Assembly (NCBI GenBank): GCA_009837685.1
Contig: VXTA01000193.1
Location: forward strand, 1-5,780
Direction: 5' to 3'
Source: Chloroflexota bacterium
Lineage (GTDB): Bacteria > Chloroflexota > Dehalococcoidia > Lucifugimonadales > Lucifugimonadaceae
DNA: 5,780 bases
Shown: positions 5,367-5,780 of the stretch, piece after piece
Layout of the letters: each line of letters opens with the position of its first letter
Position numbering within the stretch: the first letter of the stretch is position 1
Notes under the pieces: model-generated
Seen by the model: only the letters and a program-made list of their open reading frames with translations
Database searches by the model: none
Told to the model about the DNA's origin: nothing
Program-made: the position numbers and the translations under genes

Positions 5367-5780
5367 CTACCCGCCGTCAAGGTAGGTCTGTAGGATGATT
5401 GCGGCGGCGGCAGAATCGACTCGGCCTTTGACCCGGTGACGGCGTTGGGAAGGTGAATCTACTTCGTTTAGTGCCCTTTCGGCTTCGACAGTGCTTAGAC
5501 GCTCGTCGGTGGTGAAGACTGGAATATCGACGACCGCTCGCAACTGCCCGACGAATGCCAAGGCATCTTCCCCCATCGGCGACATGCTGCCGTCCATGTG
5601 GAGCGGCACGCCGACTACGATCTCGGTCACGCCGCGTTCGGCTACCAACGACTTGATACGTATAAGTGCGTCGTCAGTCGCGGCGGCTTTGACGGGAGAT
5701 GCGATTACCCGTTCAGGATCCGAAACAGCAAGACCGACTCTTGCGAGTCCGAAATCAACGCCTAGGCACCTGCCCGGACG
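5367..5780 (-). CDS. ruvX: RuvX/YqgF family Holliday junction resolvase-like protein, 5' end cut by window edge
   Basis: The frame is open from the right edge (base 5780) to TAG 5367-5369, giving 137 visible residues. Family members are about 140-150 residues, so only a few N-terminal residues are missing. The RNase H-like fold is marked by CLGVDFGLARVGLAVSD (visible residues 5-21, catalytic Asp9), then IVVGVPLHMDGSMSP (54-68), TDERLSTVEAERAL (91-104) and VDSAAAAIILQTYLD (121-135, Asp122). YqgF proteins are proposed to act as Holliday-junction resolvases, and E. coli YqgF is linked to pre-16S rRNA maturation, so the exact role here is inferred from family only. An internal TTG at 5648 is not the start, because the conserved first Asp lies upstream of it. 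The neighbourhood, ruvX just before aroE, is a known arrangement in Actinobacteria and relatives, often with mltG between; here mltG is absent from that position. Confidence 0.95.
   Translation of the reverse strand, partial: RPGRCLGVDFGLARVGLAVSDPERVIASPVKAAATDDALIRIKSLVAERGVTEIVVGVPLHMDGSMSPMGEDALAFVGQLRAVVDIPVFTTDERLSTVEAERALNEVDSPSQRRHRVKGRVDSAAAAIILQTYLDGG

Noticed and set aside
1..5780. CRISPR arrays, tRNA or rRNA genes, insertion-sequence ends
   Set aside because: No regularly spaced repeats, no tRNA-like T-arm plus anticodon arrangement and no transposase or terminal inverted repeats were seen on either strand by eye.

Overview
The window looks like a junction between a conserved bacterial housekeeping block and a small accessory region. 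The right-hand 4.2 kb, on the minus strand, holds the end of ruvX (yqgF) followed by four shikimate-pathway genes in the order aroE, aroC, aroK, aroB. The aro genes overlap one another and form a tight operon. Together they encode shikimate dehydrogenase, shikimate kinase, 3-dehydroquinate synthase and chorismate synthase. DAHP synthase, dehydroquinase and EPSP synthase are not in the window.

At 1285-1560, on the plus strand, is a ubiquitin-like sulfur carrier of the MoaD/ThiS class with a C-terminal Val-Ala-Gly-Gly, most like CysO. Its stop codon directly abuts the aroB stop codon with no base between them. A GC-rich hairpin and a short palindrome sit at this tail-to-tail junction.

The left 1.15 kb differs in character. 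A 31-residue predicted single-pass membrane peptide (1054-1149, plus) has a Shine-Dalgarno-like sequence and candidate sigma70-type promoters upstream. At 760-999 on the minus strand is what reads as the decayed, internally deleted C-terminal end of a tyrosine recombinase, keeping the Gly-His-Ser box and the Tyr nine residues later. Downstream of it, running off the left edge, is the first 244 codons of an unrecognised protein. That protein has an N-terminal four-cysteine zinc ribbon and, near the edge, a segment that may begin a nuclease domain. By hand count the first 240 bases are about 43% G+C, against roughly 53-65% in sampled aro rows, which fits an acquired segment.

The organism is a bacterium of moderate to fairly high G+C using GTG as well as ATG starts. 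The AroC and CysO-like sequences resemble those of Chloroflexota or Actinobacteria; a Dehalococcoidia/SAR202-type Chloroflexota is my best guess, at low certainty. I found no demonstrably new system. The part most worth following is the accessory edge, 1-1150.
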